In this document: positions 13,340-25,577 of the stretch, one piece after another
How the letters are laid out: each line of letters opens with the position of its first letter
Position numbering within the stretch: position 1 is the first letter of the stretch
Assembly: GCF_022201045.2 (NCBI RefSeq)
Contig: NC_068557.1
Span: 26,823,501-26,887,500 of the forward strand
Direction: 5' to 3'
DNA length: 64,000 nt
Origin: Citrus sinensis
Lineage: Eukaryota; Streptophyta; Magnoliopsida; Sapindales; Rutaceae
Position numbers and translations under genes: made by a program
The notes under the pieces: model-generated
What the model was told of the DNA's origin: nothing
The model's input: the letters and a program-made list of their open reading frames with translations, nothing else
The model's database searches: none

Positions 13340-14405
13340 TCGTTGCTTAAATCCGCCAAGTCGAGAGAGAGAGCGAAAGCGGCGAGTTACTCCGTTCGAA
13401 CGGCCGGCGGCGCCGCTGGATTCTTGATCGGTAAAAGAGCGAATGTTTTTGTTGTTGTTGATAATGACGGTGTCTGCTACTGTAAATTTAAGTGATATTT
13501 GCCTTGTTGCCATTGCTGCCGTGCTTACTGTTTTGATGCTATTTCATTGTTCTAAGATTCTGAAGTTATGAATAGATTATGACTTGTGTTTGGTTTATGT
13601 ATTTATAAGTTAATGTGTGTGTTTTCATTGATATTGGCAAGTGATTTGTAGTTGTGGCGGCCAATGGCATGTCACGGCGGTGCTATGGTTGGCCTGATAG
13701 TTGATGGTCAATGTCTCTGGTTTGGGGTTTTGGTGTAAAACTAAATGGTCTTTGATTTCGTTAAAAGACACTCTTTGTTTAAATTTTTTGCAAATCTACT
13801 TTCTGTGTTAACTGTGAATATGCTTGATAGGTTCTGCCAACTTATATTTTGTTGATGAAAACTAATGGTTTTCATTCTCTTAGCCGTAGATTCATAAACA
13901 TTTAAATGGTCAATATGATTTTTAATATGCTCAAAGTGAATATGTTTATCCATGTGGGTTTGGGATGGAGGAGGGGGGTTTTAGCAAATAAAGTTGTCTA
14001 AATATTTACCCCTAATCCTGCAAATTAATAAGATTTAAGTTTAGAAGCCTTTTCTCCCCCCTTATTGGCATACTGAAAAATGAACATCTTTTGATATCTT
14101 AAAGCAGATGCAAACCATAAGAGTGATGTTTGTAGCTAGCACATGTGTATGGTGTATTTCCTCCTTGTCTGGCCCTTTATATTTTCTACTGTTTTCACTG
14201 TTTTGTTCGCTGTGTACCTGCTCTGATAGCCTGCCCTGATGCCCTGAAGTTATAATACTTTTCAGAATCCTGAAAATTAATTCCTTCTTTGAAACAAGAA
14301 GTGTCTTTTTTTTTTTTGGCTGTAGCAGAGCTTATATACCCTGATTTTGTGGTTGTTATTGGTGTTAACATTATTCAATTTGACAGATTGTAGTTAAGGG
14401 CAACA
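13340..14405 (+). promoter_or_regulatory. 5' leader of the DCD gene with a long leader intron
   Basis: A GA-rich then GC-rich leader (about 13365-13430) ends at the donor in GATCGGTAAAAG (GT at 13431). The acceptor TTTGACAG ends at 14386, 19 bases before the ATG at 14406. The implied 956-bp 5'UTR intron is T-rich, as plant introns are. Leader introns of this size often raise expression. The transcription start is not determined. Confidence 0.55.
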
Positions 14406-17130
14406 ATGGAGTTCAAGTGGCCTGGATGTGTTCCAGAGTTTGGAGCAATATTCATGTCAAACACTGGAACAAAAGAAGAGTGTTTCAGACGAAAGCTATT
14501 GGGTCTCCCATCTGGGCTAGCCCCTTTCGTGAAACAAATTAAAGCTGGTATGATTTTGTTTCTGTTTGAATATGAGAGGAGAGAACTTCATGGCGTTTAT
14601 CAAGCAAGCTCAGATGGTGCAATGAATATTCTTCCCCACGCATATTTTTCTTCTGGGAAGCAATTCCCTGCACAGGTGTGGTCCTATGGATTTGTATATT
14701 TCATTTATGGCCATTTTTTCTCCTAGGGCTTGACAAAAGGCTTTATATATTATTTGATTCTTTTATGAGGATTTTTCCCCTTCTCTTTGTAGGTGAAGTT
14801 CACGCATTTGTGGCACTGCAGCCCACTTTCTGAAGATGAGTTTGGTGAGGCAATCAAAGAAAATTACTACTCAGCAAAAAAGTTCAATTTTGGGCTGTCT
14901 GAAGTTCAGGTTTGTTTGTTGTCCATTAATTTGACCTCAGTGAAATAAAGATGGGTTTTTTATCAATTTCTCTTTCCATGCAATCTTGTAGGTTCATAAG
15001 CTGCTCTATCTGTTCAGTTTGAAAAAGATAAAGCCCCAGACACATTTTTCAAGATGTAAAGCTGCTGGGTACTCCATAGACAAATTTAGAAGAGCAGCCG
15101 AAGATAGGTCTATCACAAGTACTCAAGGGGAAGATGAACGTGATGCTGACAGTAGTCATGAATCAGTAATCTCCACTGACCATTTTGGTGCTCGCTTAGG
15201 CAGTGTTGGAAGAGTAATTGATGATTATAGGTTACCGTCAGATTCATCAGTTCACTGTCAATTTGAGCCATCTTCAGCATTTTGTCGCCCAATGGAACCA
15301 CAATCCATGAACTGTCTTCCTTATGATCCAGAGGGCCCCGTTATTCATGCTGTCCCATACACAGAGCCAAGAGGTGCAAGGTGCCCAGATTTTTGTTCTG
15401 CTTTAGGTTATGGTGCTCCAATACCATCCCCCAACCTTTATAGGAACTCCCAGGGGATTAGGATGCCATCATTGGAGGCTTCTTATTCTGGAAACATGGC
15501 AACAAATCCATCTGAGATTGAGGGTCATAGGGGCTTTTCCCTTCCAAGACCTAGTCCTGTCCCTTTTTCAGATGTTGGAAATTGCAATGGAATGAATGTG
15601 GGTGCTTATTCCTTTAGTCCCAGTCAGTATCCCTCTTTTGTGTTTAATTATGGATGTCATGAAGCATCACTAGACAAAAATGATCAGAAACCGCTGCAAT
15701 TTGGAATTAATTTGAAAGAGGGTCAGAGCCAGCTCCAAGGTCCTGTTGCTCCTGTCAAATTCAGTAACACAGACCTCCATGATAGTTCTTCATTGAAGCC
15801 TGATGTCTGCCAAAATTCTGGAATAATGTATTCTGATTGTCAAAAGAACCGAAAAAGTGTGTTTTCACGATTAGCTTTGGCTCCAAAAGCATGCATAAGA
15901 GAAAATGACACCCTTGTCAGGGTAGATGAAGACAGTATGGATACTTCAGTGGATGATGTGATGTCAATGCTGCACCAAAGCCACTACCAGTGGCTGAAAA
16001 TGAGAAAGGATAGACAGTTAATCAAACTTGACACCGCAGATTTTAGGAAAAAGAGAAAAACCGCTCCTGATTCAAAATTATTGAAGGATCATTTCAAGAA
16101 GATTTCAGATGAGGTGAGCATGAATGATATTACTGCCAATGAAGAGATTAGTGACCAATTAGCTGGAAAGACACCTTTTGTGGATTTTAAGCGTCGCAGT
16201 GAAATGCGAAAGAGTCATGATGGTGATAGTAAGATTGGTGGTTGTGGTTGGAGAGCAGAGACTGAGGGCTGTGCTGATGGATTGCAAAAAAAGAGGAAGT
16301 TGATTAGGCCAGATTTCAGTAAGAATCAGTTGATTGATGACAAAAGTATCAATGTTGACACTCCTCAAAAAATTGAGCAGTTGTGTGTACTGAGTCATGT
16401 CGGACATGAAGACAATATTGTTGAAGCTGAAAGAGTCTCAAATTGTGAAGTAGAAGAAACTGTGGAAACTTGTGGGCCTACATTTAGTAATGTTATTCAA
16501 GTTGGAAAAGAATTGTCCAAAAATGTTGACATCAGATCCATACCATCTTCAATTTCTGTGGAAGAACCAATGAACAAGGATTCATTAGTGGATGGATTAT
16601 TTCAAGATTGCAATCGCAGTACCCACTCTTTTGAACAAGAGTCATCACTTGAAGCATGTGAAAGCAGTCATAATGGGGTTGCATCTGGTGAAATTGAATG
16701 CTCAAGGAACATACAGGAGTTGGATTCAAATGCTAACTTGGATGGTGCAAATGACGTTGACATACCGACAAACAAGGATTCATTAGTGGATGGATTATTT
16801 CAAGATCTCAATGGCAGTACCCACTCTTTTGAACAAGAGTCATCGCTTGAGGCATGTGAAAGAAGTCATTATGGGATTGCATCTGGTGAAATTGAATGCT
16901 CTAGGAACATACAGGAGTCGGATTCAAATGCTAACTTGGATGGTGCAAATGATGTTGACTTGGTGAATGAATCGGATAATCAAGCTACTAAATCTGAGAG
17001 GGTGTGTGAAGAAGTCATAGCTAGTCGATGCAAAGGCTGCAAAGTGGACATATTACGAAATGATGATGACAAAAATTCGGTTCTTTCGAGTGAGGGTGAA
17101 ATCACCGCAGGGCAATACCAGACAATCTGA
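14406..17130 (+). CDS. DCD (Development and Cell Death) domain protein (At2g35140-like)
   Basis: Predicted 841-aa protein from three exons: 14406-14675, 14793-14909, 14992-17130. The N-terminal 135 residues form the DCD domain: GAIFMSN, ECFRRKLLGLP, PAQVKFTH, CSPLSEDEF, NYYSAKKFNFGLSEVQ and the LLYLF end are all present. The domain is plant-specific and is found in proteins linked to stress, hormone response and programmed cell death; biochemical function is poorly known. The remaining 700 residues are polar, probably disordered, with basic KKRK-type clusters (around FRKKRKT and QKKRKL) that could serve as nuclear signals. Residues about 723-854 of the nucleotide-defined tail contain a near-exact 66-residue tandem duplication (16573-16968). 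Resemblance to At2g35140 is from memory. Confidence 0.93.
16573..16968 (+). repeat. 198-bp in-frame tandem duplication in the DCD gene
   Basis: AACAAGGATTCATTAGTGG starts at 16573 and again at 16771. The two 198-bp units encode nearly the same 66 residues (KDSLVDGLFQD ... NANLDGANDVD) with about ten base differences. Reading frame is kept, so the protein tail is lengthened by exactly one unit. Confidence 0.93.
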
Positions 17131-18171
17131 AACAACAAATAACTCAAGATTATCCCTACAACTTGCAGATATTTGTGTAAACGATGAAAGGTGAAGGAAC
17201 TTAACACCCGTGAATGGAACATATGCCGCTGACTTATTGAAGCACCTGGAATATTTTTTTGACAAGGGCTCAAATGAATTCAACCACTTTGCTGACTGAC
17301 TATGAGCACTAATGAAATTTTGTCTGCTACAGGTCTGAATCTAGTGAACAGACTTTGACTAGAAATGGCTCTCTTTGATATATGTATACAGTAATAGTTA
17401 GACATGTTCATGGTCTGGATGTGATTTGGCGTTTCAAGTTTAGCAACAAAGGAACATAGCAGTCTGTTGGTTTTGATCTGTTTTAGGATTAGTAGCTTAG
17501 CTGATACCTTTTGGTTTTGTTACCAGGTGCCTGAATTTTAAGGGTTCCTTTTATTCTATTTTCTTTTCAAGGTTAAATGAAAAAGTAATGGATGGAGAGA
17601 ATGGAGTGTTTTCAAGGATTGATTTTTATTAAATCATTACAGTTAATTGAGTTTAATTAGTTTTAAAACTGCATAGTTTAAGCCTGTATATTCTTATCTG
17701 TTTCAGAGAAATGACTGTTTTGATGAAAAATATCTACAGGTTAAATTTTTTTTGATAAATTAGTTTTATTCTCTCAAAATATCATGACCGAGAATAATTA
17801 TTGAATCAATTCCTTTTTCAAAATTTTAATTCATAGTTTCTTTTTTTTTTCTCTCTTCTTCTATTACTTGTTTAAAAAAAAATCATCAGAATTCTTCTTG
17901 AATTGAAAGGAAAGCAATATATTATATATATCATCAATGAGTATTAAAAAAAAATAGTAATCATTTATTTATTATTCATAATTTTTCCTGAAAGATTTAA
18001 AATAATAACAATTAATTAGTAAGTTAAGTTAAGCGCCTTTCCTTGCTTCAACTCAATTCAATCAATTCATCAGTTCAGTTCGCTGAGTGAAGAAAGCGTT
18101 TGATTACAAGCTGTCAAAACTCAGCTCAGGCTAGCAATGTCTATAATCCTTCGACAACGTTAATTGAAAAC
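17131..18171. other. DCD 3' region and glycosyltransferase promoter/leader
   Basis: Holds the DCD 3'UTR (to about 17750 by composition), an AT-rich spacer, and the leader of the next gene (about 18030-18171). The frame is open upstream from 18100 but there is no earlier in-frame ATG. No additional gene. Confidence 0.5.
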
Positions 18172-21100
18172 ATGCTACGAACACTAAGGGCACGGCGGCG
18201 GCCCCGTTACGGAGCGCAAGTATGCGCCTTGATCGCCGCACTCCTCCTCCTCCTTTCTGTATCTCTTCTCCACACTCGCCTCTCCCAGCCCAACCAAATT
18301 CTCCGTCACCACCAACTTGCGTCAGACGACGCCGTTTTCATCGATCCCCTCCTCTCCGATTCCGACGACTCCAATGACAACAACGTGGACAAGATCGACG
18401 AGCTGGACACCCTCGACGACAACGACGTCGTTGTCGACAACGAAGAGAAGCCCAAGATGTCTTCATCTAGTTATTACTTCGATCACCTGTCTGGCTCCAT
18501 AAGACGCGCATTCAACAAGAGATCAATCGATGACTGGGATTTTGACTACTCGGGATTTACTACTCTACAGTCGAATGTCGAGGATAAAAGTAAGACCGCG
18601 TTTGGATCAGATGATTTTCCCGTCGATGATGAGGTGAGGAGAAAGATGACTTTAGTGAAGGATATTGAGGATGCGTTGCTGTTGAAGACGGGGAAGGGGA
18701 AGTCTCCTTTAAGAGAGAAATGGGGCGAGTGGTTTGATAAAAAGGGCGAGTTCTTAAGGAGAGATAAGATGTTTAAATCTCATTTAGAGGTTTTGAATCC
18801 AATGAATAATCCTTTGTTGCAGGACCCAGATGGGGTTGGGATTAGTGGACTTACTAGGGGTGACAAAGTGTTGCAGAAATTGTTGCTGAATGAGTTTAAG
18901 CTTGTTCCGTTTATTGGGAAGAAGCCTTTGGGAGTTTTAGATAGTAGTGGGAATCTGAATTTTAGAGGAAACGGTAGAGAGGAGTTGGGTCGGAGGAGTG
19001 AGATTAAGAGGGCGGAACGTAGGACTTTGGATGATAGTGTCAATAATGAGTCGTATAGCAAGAGAGTGAACAATGAGGAGCATGTAAAAGATGAGAGTAG
19101 CGGCAATGCTACTGGTGAATTATATGATAAGGAGATAAATGACTCTAACAAGTATCTGAGTGCAAGAGGAAATGAGAGTTCTAAGACTGATGAGGCAGTC
19201 AGAGATTCTAAGGCTTATCAGAGTAAGAATGAGTTTTCAAGTCACATATATGCAGATGGAAAGAGATGGGGTTACTATCCTGGTTTACATCCTAGACTTT
19301 CATTTTCAAATTTTATGGATGCATTTTTCAGGAAGGGCAAATGTGATATGCGGGTTTTTATGGTGTGGAATTCACCTCCTTGGATGTATAGTGTGAGGCA
19401 TCAAAGGGGACTGGAGAGTGTGCTTTTCCACCATCGAGATGCTTGTGTTGTGGTGTTTTCTGAGACAATCGAGCTCGACTTTTTCAAAGACAGCTTTGTG
19501 AAGGATGGGTAAGAGCACATGATATTCTTTGTCTATTAGATTTATTTGTTATGTTTCAATATGTGTGGTTGATTGAAGAACTTATTCTTCAGTTTTAAAG
19601 TTGCTGTTGCCATGCCGAATCTCGATGAACTACTGAAAGATACACCAGCCCATGAATTTGCTTCTGTTTGGTTTGAATGGAGAAAGACAAAGTTTTATAA
19701 TACTCACTATAGTGAGCTTGTCCGGCTTGCTGCTCTCTACAAGTAAGCTTTCTTATTTATATATGCATCTTTATTTTGGCAAATGGACTCTAAATTTATA
19801 TCTTCAGAATTTAATGATTGCCTTTGGGCTATATCCTGGAAATTTTGGCTGGTTTCAGTTTAATGATCCTCATTTTATGTGGAAATACATGAAAGTCTAG
19901 GTATATAAAGAGTACAATTTGGGAAATTATGAAAAGTGTCTTGAAAATGATTTTCTAAAATGAACTATGAGAAATAAAAGTAGTAGTGAAAAACAATGAC
20001 ACACCTACTTATTAGTTTCTTCATTTTCATGCAAGAGAAGTCATTCCTACCTTTTTTAAGCCCTGTGCACTTTGATAGGAAGAAATTTTCGCTTACTATT
20101 CAAGTTAGATTATTTAAATTTTCTTTAGACTGCTTTCCACCCGACAAAGGAAGAAAAAATCTGCAAAGACTGCAATCTCTCATCTGTACTTTCTGACAAT
20201 GTTAAGCAATTTACTTTGGTTGGACCAGGAAATGGGATTAGAGAAAACCCGGATCATCTTCTTGTTTGCTCAAGTTCATAATAATTTCATATTGTACTTT
20301 AGCTGTTGGTATTTTATTGTCCATTGTCCATTGCTATATTGAATTGTGATCGTTTCTAGATATTAACATTTATCCTTTTGAGTACCAGAGTATACTGAGT
20401 TGAAATAAAATTTGTTGGATTTTTCAGATATGGAGGTATCTATATGGATTCTGATATTATAGTTCTGAAATCATTGTCTTCACTTAACAATTCTGTTGGC
20501 ATGGAGGATAAGTTTCCTGGAAGTTCTTTGAATGGTGCTGTAATGGCATTTAGAAAGCACAGGTATTAATGGTGTTTGCTCTTTAGTTAATGGGATGGTT
20601 TGGAGGGTGTGAAACCATCTTGATTTCTGTCATTACTTGGAAAAAAAAAAGGAGCTTTACATGAGGGGCAAAAAAAATTATCTTTCGTTGCTACAATTGC
20701 ATTTCTAGCTTTGAGATTTGCATATCTTTTCTCTGCAGTCCTTTCATATTGGAGTGCTTAAAAGAGTTCTATTTGACATATGATGAAACCCGTTTGAGAT
20801 GGAATGGTGCTGATCTCTTGCAACGAGTTGCCCGAAGGTTCTGGAGTGTAGATAATAGTTACAGTAAAAAATTTGAGTTAAACGTACAGCCATCTTTCTT
20901 TTTCTTCCCCATCAGTCCACAGAATATCTCAAGGTAATATTCCATATTCTTACCATTTCTTGTTTATGACCTATGTTCATGCATACATTCATTCAACATA
21001 TTGGGAATATGAAATATTTTGCCTTTGCTCTTGGTAATTGCATTAACCACCTAGACAGGGATGGTTATCTGGACCTGTAATAGTGAAACCTATCTTACTG

Positions 21101-21931
21101 ATCTTATTTTTGCTGATCTGCAATTGTGTACTTATATATTATTGTACTGATTTATTTTATCATGATGATTTGGAGAATAATTGTGTTTTGCCAAAATGTC
21201 TCATAGAGTTTTGCCTAATCATTTTGTTAGACTTGGGACTTCTATTAGTATCTTCGAGCCTTAATGGTCGGGAAAGAACTTCTGTCTGCTTTTGGGTTTG
21301 ACTACTACCATATATATGGGGACCATTTTATTTTTCAGAAATTGAGCATGTTTTGTATACTAGTGGTTGACCATGATTCACAATAGTTGCATGTGGTTAT
21401 AGAATATGCAATATAACATCCTAGCACATGCTCAGTGCTCTGCTTTGTGCTGAAGCTCAAGTGTGGCTTAAGCTTTGCATAGCTCTGTAACCACTGAATC
21501 CATAAGTTAGATTTCTTTTTCACAATGAAAGATAAGTTAACTTCTTATGCTGCTTTATAAATTATGATTTTGCCATTAAATCATTACTATCTTCATTCGC
21601 CTTTTTGCTCTTGTATTTATGTTTGTCTGGTTTATGCTTGTGCACAAATCCATTCTTTTACAGCTCAACCATTTAAATGTTGAGTGCTTTTGGTTTTAAC
21701 AACACTTTCTCATTTTTGACATAATTCATCTTCAATGCAAACAGGTATTTCGTCACTTCAGCGACAAAGAGTGAAAAAGCTCAACAAGATGCTCTATTCA
21801 AAAGGATTCTTGGTGGGTCATTAACGTTTCATTTCTGGAACAGCATGACCTCTGCGCTTATTCCTGAACCCGAGAGCCTTGTTGCCAGGCTTATTGATAA
21901 ATCTTGTATTCATTGTTTTGATGTGTTATGA
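18172..21931 (+). CDS. alpha-1,4-glycosyltransferase family protein, GT32-like type II membrane protein
   Basis: Predicted 667-aa protein from five exons: 18172-19508, 19593-19742, 20428-20562, 20739-20933, 21745-21931, all GT-AG. I start at the first ATG in frame. A short basic cytosolic tail (RARRRPR) precedes one membrane segment (residues about 14-36, rich in Leu/Ala/Ile), so it is a type II Golgi-type enzyme. A long polar stem with acidic repeats follows, up to about residue 380. The catalytic part shows FFRKGKCDMRVFMVWNS, LDELLKDTPAHEF, SELVRLAALYKYGGIYMDSD with the DXD metal/nucleotide-sugar motif at residues 503-505, and NGAVMAFRKHSPF. This is the Gly_transf_sug plus Gb3_synth (alpha-1,4-GlcNAc/Gal transferase) arrangement. 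The plant substrate is unknown. Resembles At4g19900 (memory). Confidence 0.93.
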
Positions 21932-22084
21932 ATTTCTCATAATTCCACAAGTGTTGTCTAAAATTGGTCAAGTTAGGATGAAAGAAAAGTTGCTTCTTCA
22001 CAGCATTCTTTTCTATTGACTGATCCAAGAAATCATTAGTGTTTGAACCGTCTTAGTAAAGTGGATATAAACATGAGTAGCAGG

Positions 22085-22147
22085 CTATACATGTAGTTGT
22101 AAAGTCTATACATGTAGTTGTAAAGTCTATACATGTAGTTGTAAAGT
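22085..22147 (+). repeat. three tandem 21-bp repeats in the glycosyltransferase 3' region
   Basis: The unit beginning CTATACATGTAGTTG occurs at 22085, 22106 and 22127 without gaps and almost without change. It lies about 150 bp after the stop codon, probably in the 3'UTR. It also makes three copies of the palindrome ACATGT. Confidence 0.9.
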
Positions 22148-22818
22148 ATGGTATTGGGCTTTTGTATGTTACATTATTTTTCAGCAAAATGGAAAAAAAA
22201 ATAATAATGCTGTTCATGTATTTATGGCAGAAACTCAGTTCTGGGCAGAATTTAGGAAAATGAAGTTCCGAAAGCAATTGTAGTTTATTTAAGCATTTTG
22301 CTTGTGGAGCAGTTTGTCATTGTTTTTTCTTTGGAAGACACAGGTGAAAAGCATTATTCACTGTTTATTAAAGTATATAAAGTAGATTGAATCATTATGG
22401 TCAAACTGTGAGTTGATTTTAATTTTTTAATCCACTGAATTCCTTCAGGCTAGTAGATGGTGTTTGAAATGGGATTAATGGTACTTTTTTATTTACTTCT
22501 ATTTTGCAATTAAAACAATGTACTGTACGCAATTGGTCATCTTTTTCAGCATATGCATGATTGAAAATTGTTCTCTACATATTTTGTTGCGTATACAGAA
22601 AGTAGCCATGAATGAAACAAGCAAAAGCATCAAATTCCTCTGAAATGAATTCTGAAAAGCATAAGCAAAGAAAGCAAGCAGGGGAAGGCGATTCCAACAC
22701 CATGCCAGCTTTAGCTTGATATGATTCCTATGTCTTTTTTTAACCCCACATCTTGCAATCTGAATAAGAACTGAAATTATCATAGAAAATAATGTACAAG
22801 AAAACACACCTCTGAGCT
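22148..22818. other. spacer between convergent genes
   Basis: 3' regions of the glycosyltransferase (+) and EXORDIUM-like (-) genes. T-rich, with no independent gene seen on either strand. Confidence 0.5.
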
Positions 22819-23832
22819 CTAATCTATGGCATTAGGTCCATAGCAACGTTTTTTCACAGGATCCCATACCCACTGCACCATGAACTTCCTTCCCCTCACT
22901 CCGTTCACATTATAGGCATTCCCCCACGTATCCTTGTCCACTTTTCCCACATATCCTCCACCAGCGCCAGATCCATACACACCCAGACACAAATCTGCAA
23001 TCTCGGTAGGCGCCGTGGGGTCATCTCCGGCATACCAAGCGTTCACCAGAGGATTGCTTGATACTTCCGCAAGCTCATGCGCTAGCACACTAATCATTCC
23101 ATCCACCCCAACGTCCCCATTTGGTGCGCGCATTATGTTGTGCCCTTCATTGTTTCTTGGTGGTGAGCTGCTGCTGCCTGAATAACCGGGCCATGCAAAT
23201 GGGTAGGCACACATGCCTGGACACTGAGCTCCACTGTAACCAACCCAAGCATAAGGCACAGTGACACCAACAATGTTTGGAAATGTGAAGTAGTGGAAGC
23301 CACAAACAGCTCTACAGAAATCTTGAACTTGAACATCATGAGATGTTAGCACCAAGTAAAGGCCACTGTGAGGATTAAGAGCCATTGCTCTCTTGTTGAC
23401 AGCAGTTCTGATGATGGATTGCATGTCTAAGCGGCTGAGATAGGCCCCATGGGAGTATCTTGTATCATAAAACTCCCCTGAAAGGACGATGTTTCCAGTG
23501 ATGTTTGATCCTGTTTGATCAGTGTACAGCCTAACGGTTCGCCACCAATCAGCAACAGAAGGGTATGCGGCAGGAGAAGAAAATGAATAGAGAAAATCTC
23601 TGATAGTGGATTGTTGTGATAGACTCCAATCGCCATACCAAATTATGTACACATTTATTGGAGATGCAAGGACAGGACCCATGTGATATTCAAGATTAAC
23701 GAGATCGGAAGAGCCCTCATAATTTTTAGCTTGGTTGAACAATTCCTTGCTTTGGCTAAAAGAAAAGGCCAGAGAAGGAGCATAACTGAGAGATAGCAAG
23801 AGGAAATAGTAAGGCAGCTTTTGCAGTATCAT
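22819..23832 (-). CDS. EXORDIUM-like secreted cell-wall protein
   Basis: Single-exon 337-aa protein, as usual for the EXORDIUM/PHI-1 family (about 310-340 aa). The ATG at 23832 opens a signal peptide ([19 protein letters not shown], cleavage near residue 23). Family blocks follow: [94 protein letters not shown]. The HELAE sequence resembles a zincin HExxE-type motif, but no activity is known for the family. EXO proteins act in the apoplast and promote growth under brassinosteroid and low-carbon conditions. A minus-strand TATA-like box (TTTATAAG) lies near 23890, about 60 bp before the ATG. Probably the EXL7 (At2g35150) type, judged from neighbours and memory. Confidence 0.95.
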   Translation of the reverse strand: MILQKLPYYFLLLSLSYAPSLAFSFSQSKELFNQAKNYEGSSDLVNLEYHMGPVLASPINVYIIWYGDWSLSQQSTIRDFLYSFSSPAAYPSVADWWRTVRLYTDQTGSNITGNIVLSGEFYDTRYSHGAYLSRLDMQSIIRTAVNKRAMALNPHSGLYLVLTSHDVQVQDFCRAVCGFHYFTFPNIVGVTVPYAWVGYSGAQCPGMCAYPFAWPGYSGSSSSPPRNNEGHNIMRAPNGDVGVDGMISVLAHELAEVSSNPLVNAWYAGDDPTAPTEIADLCLGVYGSGAGGGYVGKVDKDTWGNAYNVNGVRGRKFMVQWVWDPVKKRCYGPNAID

Positions 23833-25577
23833 TGTCGTTGTTTCTGCTGCTGCTGCTGCTTCTATTGACAGTTAGAGAATTAGTTTTCTTATAAAGAGTA
23901 GAAGGGCCTAATTAAGGGGTAGTTTGCATGAGTTAATGGGTGGGTGAGATTCTCTTTTATAATAATTAATTTGTTTTCCGGTGGACAGTGGCTTGCATGT
24001 TTACATAATTTCATTGTCCATCATTGTCTTACTTTTTTATGATAACAGTGTTGCCTCCCCTTTTGTTTTTTCCACTCTTGATTCCAATTGAGATATTAAA
24101 TAAAGAAGTTGGGGTACCTAACAAAAATATTATGTATTTTGTGCCCACTCTTAAACTAGCAATTTTGAAGCATTGGGATCACCAAATGAATAACACTATT
24201 ATTTGCTATATATTACTTAAAAGAGTTTCTGATTCCTTCAAATTACAATGGGGCATTTGACAAGAGTTGTAAGTATAACGTGTCAAGTTACAAATTTAAC
24301 GCATATATAAAGATACTTTTATTTTGCTTTTAGAATAAAAACTTTAATTGATCCACAAGTTTTGCAATTGACTGGTAGTGTTTAATGTTTTTCACTTTAG
24401 TCTTTGTAATTGACCGAAATGTGATTAACATAAAGGTGATTAGTTTAAAAAGTAAATGATGAAAGTGAAAAACTGAAAAACGAATGTAGGGTTAAATGAT
24501 GTATGTACCCTTTGTGTAAAAAGCAACCATGTGATGCCTTCTGTGATTTTTCCTCCTTTTTGGATTCCACCTCTTCTCTTTCAACATCTTTGACTACAAT
24601 AACATGTCTCTAAGTCACAAAATTAGGACATTTTATCTTGATTTTTATAATTAATTGCCATATATGCGGGCAAACCAATTCCTTAGGAGAGAGGTCAAGG
24701 CAAAGTGGCAACATGTGCGAGAGGAGAATATAAGGTAACTTGCACTAATGGTCATTGGGAACACTTCTATAATATAGACAACGGCAAAGAAAAATTAATA
24801 GGCCGAAATGGTTGTTAATGGTCACTTAATATGTGGGGTTACTGGAGAGAATTGTTACGCCACTCATGGTGATCATGCGTTAAGTCTTTCCTCGATTGTG
24901 AGTAAAATATCTTCCAATCATGTAAAGGTAGGAGTTGCATGTGAAGATTAAAGCATCTTCAACTCCCCATCCCTAATAAATTAAATGAGGAATTGATAAC
25001 AAATTCTTTGCACCCACCTAATCATCAAAGAAGAGTGGTATGATGTCAAATAGAGACTAAAAGAGAGGCTTAAGAGGCATATGTTAAGCTATTGAAAATA
25101 GTGATAATTTTATAAATATAAGAATATTGTTTATTAATAAACAAATTAATGACTATTTATTAATGTAAGACAATAATATAAATGTGAATTATTAGTTCTT
25201 TTCTCTCCTTTTTTTTTTCCGCTGATTACTGAAGGACTGATTGCCTTTTATTCCAATCAAAAAAAGAAATGGGTCTTCCCTTTCATTTTTCACCTAACTT
25301 GCTTTCTTGTTCCCATTCCAATTGACAAGTTTGATTTGGAGATAATTTTTGGCAAAATAGTTTTACTTTTATTAACTTGAAGCGAAATTTTGGAAGATAG
25401 ATCACAATGGAAAAGAAAAAGAAAAGAGAGAGAGAGAAGCAGAACATGAGCTTTCTATAAATAAATAGGCAACTCACTCGGAAAAGGATTTTTTATAACT
25501 TCATTTATTCCATCTTAAAATTCATTAAAACCTAGATTTTGAATAAATTTAGAATTAAGAAGATATATATACTACTG
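23833..25577. other. intergenic DNA
   Basis: Promoter of the EXORDIUM-like gene (23833-24050), then AT-rich DNA without a recognisable gene, RNA or repeat family. Weak open frames only. Confidence 0.5.

Noticed and set aside
18100-18171. A longer glycosyltransferase start
   Set aside because: The upstream frame is open but begins with TTG; the first in-frame ATG is 18172, followed directly by the basic tail and membrane anchor.
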